From Branchiostoma floridae (lineage: Eukaryota > Chordata > Leptocardii > Amphioxiformes > Branchiostomatidae): DNA of 45,500 nucleotides. The first letter of the stretch is position 1. Every line of letters begins with the position of its first letter. Positions 25,901-31,748 of this stretch are shown piece by piece. The stretch spans positions 18,030,402 to 18,075,901 of the forward strand of contig NC_049988.1 of NCBI RefSeq assembly GCF_000003815.2, in the 5' to 3' direction. The translations under genes and the position numbers were made by a program. The notes beneath the pieces are model-generated. The model saw only the letters and a program-made list of their open reading frames with translations, searched no databases and had not been told where the DNA came from.

Positions 25901-27367
25901 GCTGTTTTTGACGTGATGAACCGATTTTCCAACAAGAGGTCCTATGATCTTGGCCAAGAAACGAGCAAGTTCATAAGTCACTGATTGTATACTTGAAACG
26001 ATCGGTCGAAGGGGGATGCCTACTTTATGAATCTTGGGAAGTCCATAAAACGCTGGCGGTTGTTGTCCTTTGGGATACAACTTTAGATACGTCAATCTAT
26101 CAATGACCTTAGCGTTCTCAAGATTCTTCAAAGCTGCATTAATCCTAGTTCTGTAGCTGGGAGTCGGGTCCTTCTTCAAGAGTAAATATGTGTCCTGATC
26201 TTGCAACAAGTCTTGAACTTTTGTGTTGTACTGCTGTTTGTCTAAAACAACGGTGCATCTCCCTTTATCTGACGGGAGAATTACAATATCGGTATTCTTG
26301 GAGAGATCTTGAATAGCTTGTTGTTCCTCACGTGTGATATTACTTGCTGGAATTATATTAATTATATTAATTCCTAATATTCTGTTAACAAGAATATTAG
26401 GTCTAATGTCATTTACAGACTGAAATGTAATGACCCGAATTGTTTAGAGACTTACATTGGTGAAACGAGTCAGCCCCTGAAGGAAAGGTACAAGCAGCAT
26501 TGTAGGGGGAGTACTAGCAAGTTTTCATCGGCCATTTGGCATCATCTGAACATTCACAACGATCATTCATTCTCCTTAGATACTACAGACATCTTAGACA
26601 GAGAATCTCGCTGGTTTGAGAGGGGGGTAAGGGAGGCAATTTATGAGCGGATTCATCGTCCTTCGCTTAACCGTAGGGGTGGGTTGAGAACTGAGCTTTC
26701 TTGTACTTGGGATAGTTTATTGAAGTGATTGATGGTTTTATTTATACACTTATCATGTTTTAATATCTTATTCCTTGTTAGTTCATTTTACTTTGCTTGA
26801 ATTATTCTAGAACCTTGTCAGTTACCTTTTTGTTTGTTTAGAACATTGTTAGAACACCTCTATAGTTACCTGTGTTGTTTATTTTAGAACACCTTAGCCG
26901 TTACCTTTTTTGTTTATTTAGAACATAAGAATTATTCCTTGTTTCAAGAAATTGTTTGTCTTCATTTTCTTTTCACTGAGGAAGGAAGGCGGACGCCTTC
27001 CGAAACGTCTGTATAAAAATAAAGTATCCAGAAGTAAAGATTTATTCGTCTTCAATTGTAACGATTCCTGGATGTCTAACCTTCACAAACGGATTGCAGG
27101 TTTCATTTGAAACTCACTGAGACAGGTGAATTTTCACAGTAAAGTCAACGTAAGAAGTTTTTTAAAAGAAATAGAGATAGACATTTCTTTTTCCAACGTA
27201 TCAATATAACAGCATACCAACTCTATATGCTCAAATCTTATGATAGTATAAGCTATTTTCTAGCAATCTATATGATTTTGTTCTCTTTCTAGTTTAAGAT
27301 CCAGCGCCCCAAGTGGAGTTATCTGCCCATCTCTGGTCCTGCTTCCACAATGGGCAGTTTGATGTGA
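566..27367 (+). CDS. MUC4-like membrane mucin (AMOP-VWD-EGF-SEA-TM), 3' part, 29 exons
   Basis: Partial gene; the 5' end is outside the window. Exons: 566-722, 1124-1224, 1801-1954, 2615-2792, 3402-3565, 4359-4492, 4986-5109, 5991-6293, 6681-6907, 7566-7755, 8417-8521, 8844-8984, 9539-9673, 11101-11220, 11975-12115, 12715-12849, 13640-13762, 14135-14257, 15035-15160, 15504-15638, 15862-15993, 16540-16680, 18317-18429, 19185-19410, 21898-21970, 22248-22288, 22645-22765, 23701-23911, 27293-27367. All have AG acceptors and GT donors, phases agree across every junction, and the total is 4149 nt (1382 codons plus TGA). AMOP followed by VWD, EGFs and one membrane helix is the layout of MUC4-type mucins, which are cleaved cell-surface glycoproteins of epithelia. 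Added cbEGFs and a SEA-like domain set it apart from human MUC4. SUSD2- or nidogen-like proteins are alternatives, but the EGF-SEA-TM end favours a membrane mucin. A possible AATAAA lies at 28531-28536. Exon boundaries are my manual calls. Confidence 0.85.
2836..3053. repeat. Tandem pair of a dispersed repeat (GGGTACTGGTA family)
   Basis: Two copies about 112 bp apart, starting GATGGGTACTGGTATGATTT and GGTGGGTACTGGTACAATTT, each followed by TTTGGACCAGT. Related GGACCGGT text occurs at 4603-4682, and the inverted-repeat element at 32456-32863 has the same terminal text, so these are probably decayed copies of that family. They lie in the intron after exon 2615-2792. Confidence 0.5.
3205..3320. 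mobile_element. Small MITE-like element, 116 bp
   Basis: Perfect 21-bp inverted repeats at 3205-3225 and 3300-3320 (core ATGGATGACATCC / GGATGTCATCCAT) enclose 74 bp. It lies 81 bp upstream of exon 3402-3565. No coding capacity and no clear target-site duplication. Confidence 0.6.
5241..5640. other. GC-rich insert in intron, unassigned
   Basis: A block inside the intron 5110-5990 that becomes GC-rich from about 5500, unlike the AT-rich surroundings. It contains two CACGTG palindromes (5575-5580 and 5588-5593). It has no open frame of note and no paired termini that I can see. It is probably a fragment of a mobile element of unknown class. Confidence 0.3.
5641..5785 (-). mobile_element. tRNA-related SINE fragment
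   Basis: On the minus strand a box B-like GGGTTTGAATCT (near 5750-5762) follows text typical of tRNA heads. The plus-strand end GGTAAAGGTATTCCCATGGC is shared with a second copy at 23312-23405. No intact tRNA can be formed. Confidence 0.5.
6681..6907 (+). other. Beta-sandwich-like segment between VWD and EGF array
   Basis: One exon encodes about 76 residues beginning NNLPPVLVVPSELRVEAH and containing alternating hydrophobic/polar stretches and the turn TARFTWTPEHIHEV. It has no Cys. The pattern resembles the Ig/cadherin-like spacer after VWD in MUC4- and SUSD2-like proteins, but I cannot assign a named family with confidence. Confidence 0.45.
7296..7500. repeat. Dispersed repeat with short terminal hairpin
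   Basis: Contains the hairpin CCTCCATGAAAAATGGAGG near 7303-7321 followed by TAGTTTTTGGTCTGTCTGT. I recognise this as a style of repeat common in marine invertebrate genomes, but no second copy lies in this window, so the call is tentative. Confidence 0.3.
10152..10251. other. Assembly gap, 100 N
   Basis: Exactly 100 N directly after a poly-C run, inside the intron 9674-11100. The round length suggests a gap of unknown true size. Confidence 0.95.
11404..11640 (+). mobile_element. Degenerate tRNA-related SINE
   Basis: GTGGGTAGAGTGTTTGTA near 11417 and then CACTGCTTTCTCTACTTGCT and TGTGGCCTAAGG match, with many changes, the SINE at 17980-18215. Box B is decayed. It lies in the intron after exon 11101-11220. 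Confidence 0.5.
11716..11926. mobile_element. MITE copy 1 (TACTGTAAATGCA family)
   Basis: About 210 bp bounded by TACTGTAAATGCA and TGCATTTACAGTA, with GC-rich interior text such as CACCGCGAACATTTTTCC. It is the opposite orientation to the copies at 18.5, 20.0 and 20.7 kb. It ends about 50 bp upstream of exon 11975-12115. Confidence 0.7.
13862..13973. mobile_element. Foldback element, about 110 bp
   Basis: Imperfect inverted arms of about 39 bp: CTCTACAACTGGATAAACAA through AGATTTACTTCC at 13869-13903 pairs with GAAGTAAATCTCTGTTTTTA through the 13970 region. The text GGAAGTAAATCTC resembles the ends of Penelope-like elements, such as the one at 24.3-27.1 kb (AGAAGTAAAGATTTATTC), so it may be a small remnant of one. 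Confidence 0.5.
14460..14590 (+). mobile_element. tRNA-related SINE fragment
   Basis: Box A-like TGGCGCAGTAGTTAGTGG near 14465 and box B-like CAGGTTCATCAC near 14508 have tRNA-like spacing. It is followed by a pyrimidine-rich stretch and then by a truncated EGF-exon copy at 14622. Confidence 0.5.
14622..14661 (+). pseudogene. Truncated copy of a cbEGF exon, copy 1
   Basis: A CCCCACAG acceptor is followed by 40 nt reading DIDECVQSDAVAC, nearly identical to the start of the real exon at 15035 (DIDECVQSDTVACQ). It then meets a donor-like GTGAGA and ends. Using it as an exon would shift the frame (40 nt), so it looks like a non-functional exon-edge duplicate. Confidence 0.7.
14700..14950. other. 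Unassigned insertion between truncated exon copies
   Basis: About 250 bp of sequence with a T-rich left edge, a tandem GCACATGTTCGCACATGTTT (near 14826) and a small GC-rich hairpin GGCCCCTTACGGGG-like stretch near 14870. It separates truncated exon copies 1 and 2. No coding frame or known family recognised. Confidence 0.3.
14964..14985 (+). pseudogene. Truncated copy of a cbEGF exon, copy 2
   Basis: An ACCCACAG acceptor is followed by DVDECVL and then TAA in the frame used by the gene. The text after it (CTGTAGGAATGCTAATATCC) matches the flank of copy 1 (CTTGTAGGAATGTTAATC), showing that exon start and flanking intron were duplicated together. The intact exon starts 71 bp downstream at 15035. 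Confidence 0.7.
15862..15993 (+). other. Short Ser/Thr-rich mucin-like linker exon
   Basis: About 44 residues, mostly Ser, Thr, Val and Ala (for example STVTVSSAVTTSLSTD), without Cys. This composition predicts dense O-glycosylation. It is a phase 1-1 exon and sits between the EGF array and the membrane-proximal part. Its donor opens directly into a 370-bp purine tract. Confidence 0.7.
16001..16420. repeat. GGGA-rich purine tract with GAGT tail
   Basis: About 365 bp of nearly pure purine on the plus strand (GGGAGGGA and GGAAGGA units), with a higher-order unit containing GAAGGATGGAGTGGGAGAGG repeated near 16117, 16200 and 16309. It is followed by a (GAGT)n run at 16374-16420. It starts 8 bp into the intron after the Ser/Thr-rich exon. 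The sequence can form triplex or G-quadruplex structures. Confidence 0.9.
16540..16680 (+). other. EGF-like half module before the SEA-like domain
   Basis: A phase 1-1 exon. It encodes Cys-containing sequence with ECGTDCHVQARF and then REQCVCNPGWKGNGTYCEL, the C-terminal half of an EGF fold. A broken copy of its 3' half lies about 320 bp downstream (16951-17014). Confidence 0.7.
16709..16808. other. Assembly gap, 100 N
   Basis: Exactly 100 N, 28 bp after the donor of exon 16540-16680. Similar text on both sides (GACAGGCAATGGG before, GACAGGGAATGGG at 16982) suggests that a local duplication caused the gap. Confidence 0.95.
16951..17014 (+). pseudogene. Broken copy of the 3' half of exon 16540-16680
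   Basis: GGGAATGGGACATACTGCAA and the preceding GAACCCTG match the end of the exon (GGGAATGGGACATACTGTGA, CAACCCTG). The copy carries a TGA in the corresponding frame and lacks the Cys codons, but keeps a donor-like GTGAGA at its end. It is not usable as an exon. Confidence 0.65.
17731..17955. repeat. Two tandem copies of a 110-bp intronic unit
   Basis: Units start GGGGTATCTTATTACCTAGA at 17731 and again at 17841, with a third partial start at 17952. The copies differ by a few substitutions and small indels. A SINE begins right after the partial third copy. Confidence 0.85.
17978..18215 (+). mobile_element. tRNA-derived SINE
   Basis: Box A TGGCTGAGTGGGTAGAG at 17983-17999 and box B GTGAGTTTGATCCC at 18024-18037 are well preserved and spaced as in a tRNA gene. 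A tRNA-unrelated body follows with TACACTGCTTTCTCTGCTCA and GTGTGGCCCAAGGGCTTCGA. It is not a functional tRNA, because no acceptor stem closes. A decayed relative lies at 11404-11640. Confidence 0.7.
18317..19410 (+). other. SEA-like domain with GSVIA motif, two exons
   Basis: Exons 18317-18429 and 19185-19410. The first encodes FNLRLRMKNISFVDELNNC and ends FRR. The second encodes LDSYYRFHQNSRISDN, then LQLFLNGSVIAYHTATF and RDDVAAALSQAIS. Position before the last EGF and membrane helix, the beta-strand plus GS-hydrophobic turn and the helix after it match SEA domains. In autoproteolytic SEA domains the break is between Gly and Ser of a GSVVV-like loop; the equivalent bond here is coded at 19268/19269. 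Cleavage is inferred, because the motif is GSVIA and not the canonical form. Confidence 0.6.
18505..18716. mobile_element. MITE copy 2 (TACTGTAAATGCA family)
   Basis: Starts TACTGTAAATGCCTTTAAGT and ends TTCTGCATTTACAGT; the interior has GCGGTGGCTTTAAATTCACG-like text. About 75 bp after the donor of exon 18317-18429. Confidence 0.7.
19393..19765 (+). repeat. Tandem duplication of an exon end and adjacent intron
   Basis: The end of exon 19185-19410 with its donor (GTGTACAAG/GTAAAAACTTG) recurs at 19581-19600, and the downstream intron text (TTGGTTTGTTTGATTGGCAG-like, GCTTGATTCATTCATTTGTT) recurs with the same order. The period is about 174-180 bp. The second donor is intact but has no exon acceptor of its own. 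Confidence 0.8.
20005..20206. mobile_element. MITE copy 3 (TACTGTAAATGCA family)
   Basis: Starts TACTGTAAATGCATTTAAGT and ends TTCTGCATTTATAGTA. Same orientation as copy 2. Confidence 0.7.
20254..20365. repeat. TTTG and GCTT simple repeats
   Basis: A (TTTG)n run at about 20258-20287 and GCTTGCTTGCTTGCTT near 20343-20358, separated by GATT-rich text. Confidence 0.85.
20650..20850. mobile_element. MITE copy 4 (TACTGTAAATGCA family)
   Basis: Starts ACTGTAAATGCATTTAAGTT and ends in ACATTTCTGCATCGTA, with a degraded 3' terminus. Lies 445 bp from copy 3, in the same orientation. Confidence 0.65.
21559..21715. mobile_element. MITE copy 5 (TACTGTAAATGCA family)
   Basis: Begins TACTGAAAATGCAGGAATGT and ends AATACATTTACAGTA. 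Internally deleted (157 bp) and inverted relative to copies 2-4. Confidence 0.65.
21898..22288 (+). other. Membrane-proximal EGF module, two small exons
   Basis: Exons 21898-21970 and 22248-22288 (73 and 41 nt) together encode ELCYRSYCMNGGSCVESGSG and then KCPVGFAGIRCERRG, a complete six-Cys EGF split by a phase-2 intron. It sits between the SEA-like domain and the membrane helix, the same place as the juxtamembrane EGF of several transmembrane mucins. Confidence 0.8.
22818..22985. repeat. Minisatellite, CCCCTATGCTGTGA units
   Basis: About seven irregular units of roughly 20-25 bp with core CCTATGCTGTGACTGTATCC. A single extra unit lies at 23186-23200. Located just after the exon coding for the membrane helix. 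Confidence 0.8.
23312..23405 (-). mobile_element. Truncated SINE, same family as 5641-5785
   Basis: AAGGTAAAGGTAGTCCCAAA and GCCTTTTTGAGGCCG match the copy at 5641 with changes. Only one end is kept. Confidence 0.45.
23577..23606. repeat. Poly-C and CA simple repeat
   Basis: A run of C (23577-23594) followed by (CA)n and a CAG. It provides a C-rich acceptor-like tract in front of the possible microexon at 23607. Confidence 0.9.
23607..23624 (+). other. Possible 18-nt microexon (YVPRDS repeat)
   Basis: TTATGTACCCAGAGACAG is flanked by CACAG on the left and GTATCA on the right and matches the first 18 nt of the real exon at 23701 (CTATGTCCCCAGAGACAG). Its length keeps the frame and its phase (2 in, 2 out) fits both neighbours, so inclusion would duplicate the Tyr-Val-Pro-Arg-Asp-Ser motif in the cytoplasmic tail. 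Whether it is spliced is unknown; it may be only an exon-edge duplicate. Confidence 0.35.
24287..24961. repeat. Inverted arm, left (675 bp)
   Basis: Reverse complement of 26384-27058, with equal length and no difference in the parts I compared by eye (about 250 bp). It carries the natural 3' end of the element and the last 115 or so codons of its reading frame. Confidence 0.85.
24339..24369 (-). ncRNA. Hammerhead-like core in left terminal arm
   Basis: Identical to the motif at 26976-27006, in opposite orientation. On the coding strand of the element it lies about 250 bp after the RT stop codon. Confidence 0.45.
24617..26389 (-). pseudogene. Penelope-type RT with GIY-YIG endonuclease, 5' truncated
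   Basis: The minus-strand frame is open from 26389 to a stop at 24617-24619, about 590 residues, without internal stops. Numbering from the codon at 26209: AFYGLPKIHKVGIPLRPIVS at 53-72, catalytic-fold motif ISFDVCSLFTSIP at 122-134, GCAMGSPVSP at 188-197, and the active-site RYVDDT at 225-230. The GIY-YIG domain runs from about 424 (VIYRLKC) through TYIGET at 439-444, Arg at 451 and a Glu-containing RESRWFERG. Upstream residues include ILPSDKGRCTVVLDKQQYN, a known N-terminal RT region of this group. Family members usually run longer at the N-terminus, and here the frame enters the inverted arm with no ATG start. All visible catalytic residues are kept, so the loss is confined to the 5' end. 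Confidence 0.85.
26384..27058. repeat. Inverted arm, right (675 bp)
   Basis: The same 3' portion in opposite orientation; on the plus strand it reads the endonuclease C-terminus (from NIRSNVIYRL) to the stop near 26726. The junction at 26384 shares the palindrome GTTAAC with the left arm's inner edge at 24961. Confidence 0.85.
26976..27006 (+). ncRNA. Hammerhead-like core in right terminal arm
   Basis: CTGAGGA (fits CUGANGA), then a helix GGAAGGC-GGAC-GCCTTCC, then GAAA. This is the order of the hammerhead ribozyme core, which is known from Penelope-like elements. One extra A lies between the core and the helix, and I did not resolve stems I and III, so activity is uncertain. Confidence 0.45.
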
Positions 27368-27941
27368 ACCAAACAACTGCTTTTTAAGTAGACTTCTCCA
27401 AATCTATGCAAACTAGTAATCATTGAAAAATGTATTTTCTTATGATATATAGAGATGACATCTTTGTAGATTTCTATGTAGCAAATCTTTATAGAGAAAT
27501 ATTATGATAATATATATTGTAAAGATATCATAAAGAAACAATTATAGATCAGTACGTGTTAAATCTAGTTCAAGGTTGTATCATGTTTTCTATAGTAAAT
27601 ATTTAATGGAATGTTGCAATTGATACTTATTTGTTGCATTATTGTATAGTTATAGAAAATGAAAAATATATTGTCAAATACAAGCAGAAGATGATGATTA
27701 AGATGCATATGAATTTAGTTTTAAAAAGATCACTATGCCTTTTCAAAAACAAGATAATCATTGTTTCTTACTTAACACCATTTTCACTTTTTATTACCAT
27801 ATTGCAATAGAAAACCTATTTAAGTCCTAAAGCTTTGTATTTTTAAACATCAAATTTAAAAGAGATAGAAATTGTGCTTCCTGTCCCTATTGTGTTATTT
27901 TTGCTTGTCTGCGTGTGTTTGTGTTTGTGTGTGTGTGTGTG

Positions 27942-27985
<44 letters not shown>

Positions 27986-29054
27986 TATAATTGCTGACCT
28001 TTCTTGTACGCCTTGTGTTATGCCCAATCTAAACTTCAATTACCTGACCTGGTATTGCCCTGGTGCATCTGGGCTCAACAGCAATTTCACAAATTTACAT
28101 CAGGCCAAACCAGTTTAATTTCTTGGATTCGAACACATCATTTATTTTCTAAGAAAAACACCGAACCATTCTGGGGTCATGTCATCCCCAAAATACGCAA
28201 TACACAAAAGAAGCAACAGTTGTTATGCTGTTATGTTTTTGAAATATTGTTCTATGATTCATCCATGAAATTAAAATGTCTAATCTACGCAGTTGACGTC
28301 TATCACAGATAAGTTGTTTTCTTCTACCTGCCTGATCCTTCAATTCCCAGCAAACAAGTCCAAAAACCAAGAAGTCAAGTTATTGCAGCTTTAGAATAAC
28401 ATGTCTGCATGTGATAGCAATGCTCAAAACTCATTTTGGAGAATTGATGCAAACAAGGGCGTTATATGACGTCCTTAATGCATGGATGAACTGAAAATCT
28501 AGCTGCCCGGCAAAGAAAGCCACAAGATGAAATAAAGCAGAATGCAGGCAAACGCTAATTACCGTGTTGAGGCTTGAGCTTTAAAGAATTGCGGTAAAGC
28601 CAAGTAGAATGGCTAGTTCTAACATTTATAACAACAGATAGAAATGGTATTGACATTTTCTTTTGAAACTTTAATAGTAAAAGTATCGTATACATGTACA
28701 ATATTGCCTTTACAATTACATTCTGCACATAATCCTACATTGTAAAGTCAAATGTCAGCTTCAATATTGAGCGCACAAAAGTGCACATGCACCCAGTAAT
28801 CCAAGGCCAAGTAATGACGACGGGTGCAGGTTGTAGACATGTGCTAAGTGAACATAAAACATACATCGCGGTGCTGCAAATGGCTTGGTGGGAAATGGTG
28901 ATGAGATTTGAGGTTGCGATCCCAGTTTCCAGTGCATTAAGGAGCCACGTGGTATATAGTCCTCCAGACAACCCGCTGTAGTGTTACTGAAATGCCAAAT
29001 CTATACAGACAAGCTACGTCTGTCAGACATCCATATTGGGATAAGATACAAGCA
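27368..29054. other. 3' flank of the mucin-like gene and intergenic DNA
   Basis: AT-rich sequence with no convincing gene. Contains the GT microsatellite at 27911-27984 and one AATAAA (28531-28536), which could end a long 3' UTR of about 1.2 kb. Nothing else recognised. Confidence 0.5.
27911..27984. repeat. GT microsatellite
   Basis: Interrupted (GT)n run of about 74 bp with TTT interruptions in its first half. Confidence 0.95.
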
Positions 29055-29407
29055 AGTAAAGCTAAGGTCACAACCCACCGTACGTGCAATTAATTCAGTG
29101 TCCGCACGTTTCTTTGGGAGGCCACGTCCGCCGCGTATGTCTGAAAACGTTCAGGCTACAGGGCAGGCGCGTTGCCCGTACTAGTACTGTGCCATACGGA
29201 GGGCGAATCCGCAGCGCGATGGCACATAAAGTTTTGCCTGCATGTAAAGTTCTACGGTGTGTCTTCGTGCTCCAAAATACGTCAGATCCCCTACGAGTTC
29301 GTACGGAGGCGGTACTTACCACTTACAGATCCCAAAAGATTGCCCACGTTTTGGCACGTAGACAGCACGTATTTGCACGTACGGCGGGTTGTGCCCTTAG
29401 CTTTACT
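29055..29407. mobile_element. Inverted-repeat DNA element, 353 bp
   Basis: Terminal inverted repeats of 35 bp at 29055-29089 and 29373-29407 (AGTAAAGCTAAGG then CACAACCC then CCGTACGTGCAA) with two or three mismatches. The interior is rich in ACGT/TACG words and has no coding frame. Part of the same family lies, inverted, at about 43450-43560 and again at 45455-45500. Confidence 0.75.
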
Positions 29408-30166
29408 GGATTGATTTTGGAAACGGTCAGAAGTTTAAGGCAGAGCCCACCTGCTTTCGTCAGTGGGACTGAGCAAGATCTGTAGTCCACTTAGTGACTT
29501 TACTTTGGCCGAGCTCTCTCGCTAACCAGGCACCTGGGTATAGGGAAGCGTGTGTGTTTTAAATTTACATTATTTTACACTTTTAAATTACTCTATCCTC
29601 ATCCAGGACTTATTGCCTAACAGGGTTTTAACCAAAAACTATCAATTGATATCAAGAGCTATCTACATGTACCACACAGAAAGGCTGACTGTACCATGCC
29701 CAGAATACAAGATATCAAAAGCAGAGGTTTCGATGCAGTACCATAGGAAGCCGCTCGGTGGCCAATTATCAAAGTTGACCTTTGTTTTCCGTATCCACTT
29801 ACTAAATATCATAAAGATCTATTCACAGCTTGTTGAGGTTTACTGTTCACACACAGACGGACAGACAAACGACGAAGGTAATGGCCAGAATAGCGTCAGT
29901 GAAAGATATGACATAGATGTCAGATTGTCTACTTTGTCTTTGCAAGTCGATCATAATCATAGGAATTACTAAATGAACAAAGTGGATTGAAATTGTTATT
30001 TTCCGTCTGCTCTGCAATTGTGAGTTGTTTGATTATACGTCTGTCCGCGAAACGTTTTAGAAACTTATCCGCAAATGCAAAATCTCATTAGAAAACAAGA
30101 CTTATTCTCCTACCAAATATCAATAACTATCCAAGCCTTCTTGAGTTATGCTGCTCATCCACATTC

Positions 30167-30215
30167 ATGTACACACACACAGGCGTGCGCGCACACACAG
30201 GCTCACACACATACA
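30167..30215. repeat. CA-rich simple repeat
   Basis: Interrupted (CA)n with GCGCGC in the middle. Confidence 0.85.
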
Positions 30216-30417
30216 TGCATATATGCAAACGCTACCGAAAACATAACCTTCTTTTCAAAGGTCGACGTTTCCGCATTTCTTGGAATAGTACTTACAATCA
30301 AAAGTTCGGCACCATTTGCTCTTTTCCGCCCGCAGATGGAACTTACGTAAGTTTCGCGGCAACCTTGAAGGGGCATTCAGTCCACAGCAAGTCAATCTTA
30401 TGCATGGCATTTACTTA

Positions 30418-30689
30418 TTGCTGACTGTAGGTGGACTCTCACTGCACTTGGGGCACCGGTGCGGCACTGCGGGGTTCGTTCACTGTGGCACTATTTTGTT
30501 ATTTTCGCGATTTTTTATTATTTAGATATAATTCCGTAATACGTAAAAGTATGACTTGGAAGACAACAAAATACACAAAACGGAAGAAAATTCGTTCTTT
30601 ATCTCTGAAATTCGTTTGAGTCATCTAGGAACCCCGCAGTGCCTCACCGGTGCCCCAAGTGCAGTGAGATACCACCTTTAGCAGTAGTC
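30418..30689. mobile_element. Foldback element, about 270 bp
   Basis: Inverted arms of about 60 bp (30418-30480 and 30628-30689) share TCACTGCACTTGGGGCACCG and GGCACTGCGGGGTTC. The centre is AT-rich with TTCGCGATTTTT. No coding capacity. A 3- to 5-bp mismatch block lies near each outer end. Confidence 0.7.
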
Positions 30690-31389
30690 ATGAATGGTAT
30701 GTAAGGACCAAGAAGGGTAATGGATACTGACATGAATTCTACATTTTCTTGTCGCCAAAAAAGACGTGGTGATCAAAGACGTCATAGACGCAGGTGGCAG
30801 TGATCTTACTTTGAATTCGTTTGCCTTTCTTTGTCAAGTTGAATGGGCATTGAAATCCGGCAGCAGAATTGTTAATAGGCCGGCCTGCTGTTCCGTAATT
30901 GCCTTGATCTTCGCCGCCCTTGAAAGCTGAGGCGAAATTGGCTGCGCGCAGACCTTATAAATACTCACAAAACAAATGTCACTACAGGTCTTCTGGTTCC
31001 GACTCGGGATGCGTTTCCCTAGTTCATACACACACCTATAAGTTGATTAATTTTTTCCAAAAAAATATATCTTACATACAAGAATATTACCAATTAAGAA
31101 AATAAGATGAAATATACTTGACTTGTTTAATTATTGAACCATCCTTTTTCTGCTAAGAAATCTTCACATTCCATGTTCGGAATTGTCTTTGTTTATTTTT
31201 CAATTTGTGACTCATGTGTTTTGTCTCCGTTCATGATGACATTAACCCTCCTCAAACACGAGGGAAGGCAGATTAATAATGATATACATGATACACACAC
31301 GAGACGTATAACCAAGTTCTGAAGCCGTGTATTCTATATAATTACGACGCAGCTACGCAGCCCAGATAGAAATTAGATTCCCTCGCGAC

Positions 31390-31748
31390 GCGGGTCCATA
31401 TGATGACTAAATTGGACGTCAAATTGACGGTAAGGCTGTTGTACGAGCGAGACCTCCCCAGTGTGTGTGAGTGTGTGCGGCGTGAGTCTGACTCTGAGAT
31501 GGAACCTGGAGGTAATGGACCGTTTTGTTGACGTTCTGATATAGTGTGCCTCGGTCAGGTCAGCGTGGATTGACTTGTCTAGTCACAGACTGCCCTCTTG
31601 TCTGGTAGAAGGGCAGAGCGTCGGGTCTTCACAAAGGCGGGATCGTGTGAGACGTCAGCAGGTAATAATGCAGCCTGGGAGCCGAGCCGCGGATAGCGTG
31701 CCGCCGCTGTAGGCTTCACTCTGACTGTCCATTAATATTGGCACCAGC
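31390..31748 (+). promoter_or_regulatory. CpG-rich upstream region of the 31749 gene
   Basis: Unlike the surrounding AT-rich DNA this stretch is rich in CpG (CCTCGCGACGCGGG, GCCGAGCCGCGGATAGCG, GTGCCGCCGCTG). It precedes the start codon and probably contains the promoter and 5' UTR. No TATA box stands out. Confidence 0.4.

Larger units (their letters stand above)
24287..27058 (-). mobile_element. Penelope-like retroelement with inverted terminal copies
   Basis: A 2772-bp element in the last intron of the mucin-like gene, coding strand opposite to the host gene. It encodes a Penelope-type reverse transcriptase with a C-terminal GIY-YIG endonuclease. Its 3' 675 bp (24287-24961, including the end of the endonuclease frame) is repeated in inverted orientation at 26384-27058, where it truncates the 5' part of the reading frame. 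Direct repeats of about 25 bp flank it (24269-24293 and 27085-27110, ACAAACG then ATTGCAGGTTTCA). Penelope-like elements often carry terminal repeats that may be inverted or rearranged, so this layout is typical of the group. The arms agree wherever I compared them, so insertion is recent or the region is an assembly construct. Confidence 0.85.
22645..27367 (+). other. Transmembrane helix and cytoplasmic tail, three exons
   Basis: Exon 22645-22765 encodes a single helix (IFGVLGAFLLLLLLMVCLC) followed by basic residues (RYWFLVQKRSSKTR), predicting a type I orientation. Exons 23701-23911 and 27293-27367 encode the tail. Tyrosines in YYVPRDS, GRYLPRRG, RLYNEIFG and SYLPISG could be phosphorylation or sorting sites; YNEI and YLPI fit Y-x-x-hydrophobic. 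The C-terminus GSLM fits a class I PDZ ligand pattern weakly. The final intron (23912-27292) carries the Penelope-like element. Confidence 0.8.

Noticed and set aside
24617-26389. Domesticated telomerase-like or host reverse transcriptase
   Set aside because: The GIY-YIG endonuclease, terminal repeats and flanking direct repeats identify a Penelope-like mobile element, and its 5' end is lost.
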